DNA of 7,159 nucleotides from Akkermansiaceae bacterium (GTDB lineage Bacteria > Verrucomicrobiota > Verrucomicrobiia > Verrucomicrobiales > Akkermansiaceae). The translations under genes and the position numbers were made by a program. Within the stretch, counting starts at the first letter, position 1; every line of letters starts with the position of its first letter. The DNA lies in contig JACMMB010000066.1 of the NCBI GenBank assembly GCA_014379305.1, forward strand, positions 1 to 7,159. The letters run 5' to 3'. This document shows positions 6,242-7,159 of the stretch, piece after piece. Under the pieces are notes generated by a model, which did not search any database, was not told where the DNA came from, and worked only from the letters and a program-made list of their open reading frames with translations.

Positions 6242-6255
6242 CACTCAATTGAGTG
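6242..6255. promoter_or_regulatory. 14-bp perfect palindrome, possible operator
   Basis: CACTCAATTGAGTG is fully self-complementary. It lies 174 bp before the chosen kinase ATG and 476 bp before the last gene, between two copies of GACCTAACYCTCTC. This shape suits a homodimeric regulator, but no regulator gene is in the window and no single family can be named. Confidence 0.35.
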
Positions 6256-6268
6256 CCGAAATGGTCAC

Positions 6269-6282
6269 GACCTAACTCTCTC
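6269..6282 (+). repeat. Direct repeat GACCTAACYCTCTC, second copy
   Basis: GACCTAACTCTCTC is the partner of 6182-6195, with one base different (C to T). Confidence 0.4.
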
Positions 6283-6377
6283 CGTTAAAGAATGATAGAA
6301 TCCGGCCCGTGGATTGCTCCCGCATGGCCACGATGTTCACCGGGCACGTCACAACCTTGAATCCAATTCACCGCAGG

Positions 6378-6392
6378 CTCTCCGCCGGAGAG
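6378..6392. repeat. Short perfect inverted repeat
   Basis: CTCTCC and GGAGAG are separated by GCC and form a compact hairpin. The arm GGAGA recurs in the inverted repeat at 6664-6690. There is no T-tract on either side. Confidence 0.45.
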
Positions 6393-6522
6393 ACCCGGAA
6401 GGGCTGGAGCAAGTCCTCCGGCAATGAGCCGGGCATTCCACAGCAGCGGGTGAAACATCCCTTGGGAATCCGTAACACGTTGGTATCGAACGAATCGACG
6501 CTCCAGCCCACAGGCAGACTGG

Positions 6523-6568
6523 ATGCAGGACACTCCACCCTTGCATGCAGTAGGAGGGTGCCCTGCAT
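6523..6568. repeat. Long two-tier inverted repeat
   Basis: ATGCAGG (6523-6529) and CCTGCAT (6562-6568) are perfect outer arms; CACCCT (6536-6541) and AGGGTG (6555-6560) are perfect inner arms. The loop contains the palindrome TGCATGCA (6542-6549). An alternative 11-bp stem with one wobble pair uses GTGTCCTGCAT and its partner, read on the minus strand. This size and shape fit a REP- or MITE-like element or a structured RNA. Confidence 0.6.
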
Positions 6569-6663
6569 GGTGCCAAGGGCAATACAGGCGGCAGCGGAGA
6601 CAGAACGGCGTCGCAGGGGAGACCGTTGGCCAACTGGAAATCCATGGGCGATGAAACCACTTT

Positions 6664-6690
6664 GGCGGCGGGAGACGGTCTCCCTTCGCC
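6664..6690. repeat. Inverted repeat directly upstream of the last gene's promoter
   Basis: GGAGACGGTCTCC (6671-6683) is a 13-bp palindrome around a central base, extended by a further pair and then GGCG/CGCC arms with one mismatch and one wobble. It ends just before the proposed extended -10 at 6699, so it could be an operator, or a transcription barrier between neighbours. There is no T-tract after it. Confidence 0.5.
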
Positions 6691-6698
6691 GGGCGATG

Positions 6699-6707
6699 TG
6701 ACATACT
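6699..6707 (+). promoter_or_regulatory. Possible extended -10 promoter element
   Basis: TGACATACT resembles the extended -10 pattern TGnTATAAT (four of six in the hexamer plus the TG). It sits 24 bp before the ATG at 6732, giving a short leader. No good -35 is seen; the position upstream is taken by the palindrome at 6664-6690. Confidence 0.3.
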
Positions 6708-6731
6708 ATAGAAACAGAAAATACCAAACAG

Positions 6732-7159
6732 ATGAATGAACTCAATGTAGGATTCAGCCAGGACTCGGATGCCAAGGTGCTCGCCAAGGCGGTCACGATC
6801 CACACCGCACTCACCACCGACCCGGGACTGGGATATTTCCCGGTCACCTCGCCGACAGCGGCGGTCTTGAAAACGGCGATCGACGGCTTCCAAGCCGCCC
6901 TCGGCCTAGACAACACCAGCGCGAATGCGGCGAAGCGCAAGGAGAAGCGTGAGGCCTTGATCCTGCTGATGCAGAAACTCGCGGCCGGACTGGAACTGAC
7001 GGCGGACGGAAATCTGGTGCATCTGGCAGCCACGGGATTCGACCTGAAGACCAAGCCCACCCGCAGCACCGGTCCCCTGCCCGCTCCGGAAAACCTGCGC
7101 GCGAAAACCACCGGCATCGCCGGCGAGGCGCTGTGCAAGTGCAAGGCCGTGCCGCTGGC
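6732..7159 (+). CDS. Partial protein with a helical N-terminal domain, probably leading into fibronectin type III
   Basis: The frame opens with ATG at 6732 and runs off the window after 142 codons without a stop. M-N-E-L-N-V-G-F-S, a helix-rich stretch (about 10-105) containing K-R-K-E-K-R-E-A-L-I-L-L-M-Q-K-L-A, then G-F-D-L-K-T-K and L-P-A-P-E-N-L-R-A-K (about 116-125) match the layout of small proteins in Verrucomicrobiota and Bacteroidota where a four-helix-like domain precedes a fibronectin III domain. The role is unknown; there is no signal peptide or membrane helix in the visible part. G+C is high and clearly coding in this frame, with third positions mostly G or C. No Shine-Dalgarno is evident. 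The downstream fibronectin domain is an inference from family memory. Confidence 0.75.
   Translation, partial: MNELNVGFSQDSDAKVLAKAVTIHTALTTDPGLGYFPVTSPTAAVLKTAIDGFQAALGLDNTSANAAKRKEKREALILLMQKLAAGLELTADGNLVHLAATGFDLKTKPTRSTGPLPAPENLRAKTTGIAGEALCKCKAVPL

Larger units (their letters stand above)
6152..6731. other. Hairpin-rich noncoding region between divergent genes
   Basis: About 580 bp separate the kinase gene from the last gene. Open frames here are overlapping, Arg/Cys/Pro-rich and motif-free on both strands, and they continue antisense through the last gene, which marks them as chance frames. Instead the region holds a 14-bp palindrome at 6242, a direct repeat at 6182 and 6269, and inverted repeats at 6378, 6523 and 6664, each described separately. 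It could be a cluster of mobile palindromic repeats, a structured RNA, or a long regulatory region. The kinase promoter should lie at its left edge, but no convincing -35/-10 pair was found. Confidence 0.55.

Noticed and set aside
6309..6701. 130-codon plus-strand frame in the hairpin region
   Set aside because: It has no recognisable domain, reads through three inverted repeats, and has a biased composition (many Arg, Thr, Pro). A chance frame is more likely.
6285..7144. Long overlapping minus-strand open frames across the hairpin region and the last gene
   Set aside because: They are Arg/Cys/Ser/Pro-rich, lack motifs, and lie antisense to a frame with strong coding bias. High G+C content explains them.

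Overview
This 7.2-kb window looks like chromosomal DNA of a free-living Verrucomicrobiota bacterium, perhaps Luteolibacter- or Haloferula-like. That is inference. It rests on a stand-alone pilin-like protein with a degenerate H-X9-DG tail, a heparinase II/III-type polysaccharide lyase, an N-terminal domain often seen before fibronectin III repeats in this group, and starts mostly without a clear Shine-Dalgarno sequence. No taxonomic marker gene is present.

Layout. Positions 2-1360 (+) hold the 3' part of a polysaccharide lyase gene. Three minus-strand genes converge on it: a secreted 150-residue protein of unknown function (3260-2808), a hotdog-fold thioesterase-like protein (2767-2312) and a membrane sterol desaturase/fatty acid hydroxylase (2207-1335). 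The desaturase reading frame ends inside the lyase gene. A structured repeat of about 50-58 bp occurs twice on the minus strand, each time 23-27 nt before the start codon of the next gene. Positions 3261-3995 contain no convincing gene. A solitary pilin-like gene follows (3996-4715, +), bracketed by a second short direct repeat (3811-3834 and 4726-4749). The block from about 1440 to 3990 is visibly richer in A+T than the lyase, kinase and last genes, which suggests accessory DNA.

Positions 4737-4919 carry a small conserved-looking reading-frame fragment. After it comes an orphan membrane histidine kinase (6067-4925, -). Its sensor domain resembles the plant/cyanobacterial ethylene receptor and keeps all five residues that bind copper or ethylene in ETR1. 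Positions 6152-6731 are noncoding and unusually rich in perfect inverted repeats. The last gene (6732 to the window end, +) is a partial protein with a helical N-terminal domain, probably followed by fibronectin III.

The genes do not form one pathway. The lyase, the pilin-like protein and the last protein fit a surface or polysaccharide lifestyle. The thioesterase-like protein and the desaturase could both act on lipids. The most notable items are the structured leader repeat, the ethylene-receptor-like kinase and the hairpin-rich intergenic region. No integrase, transposase, CRISPR array, tRNA or rRNA was seen.
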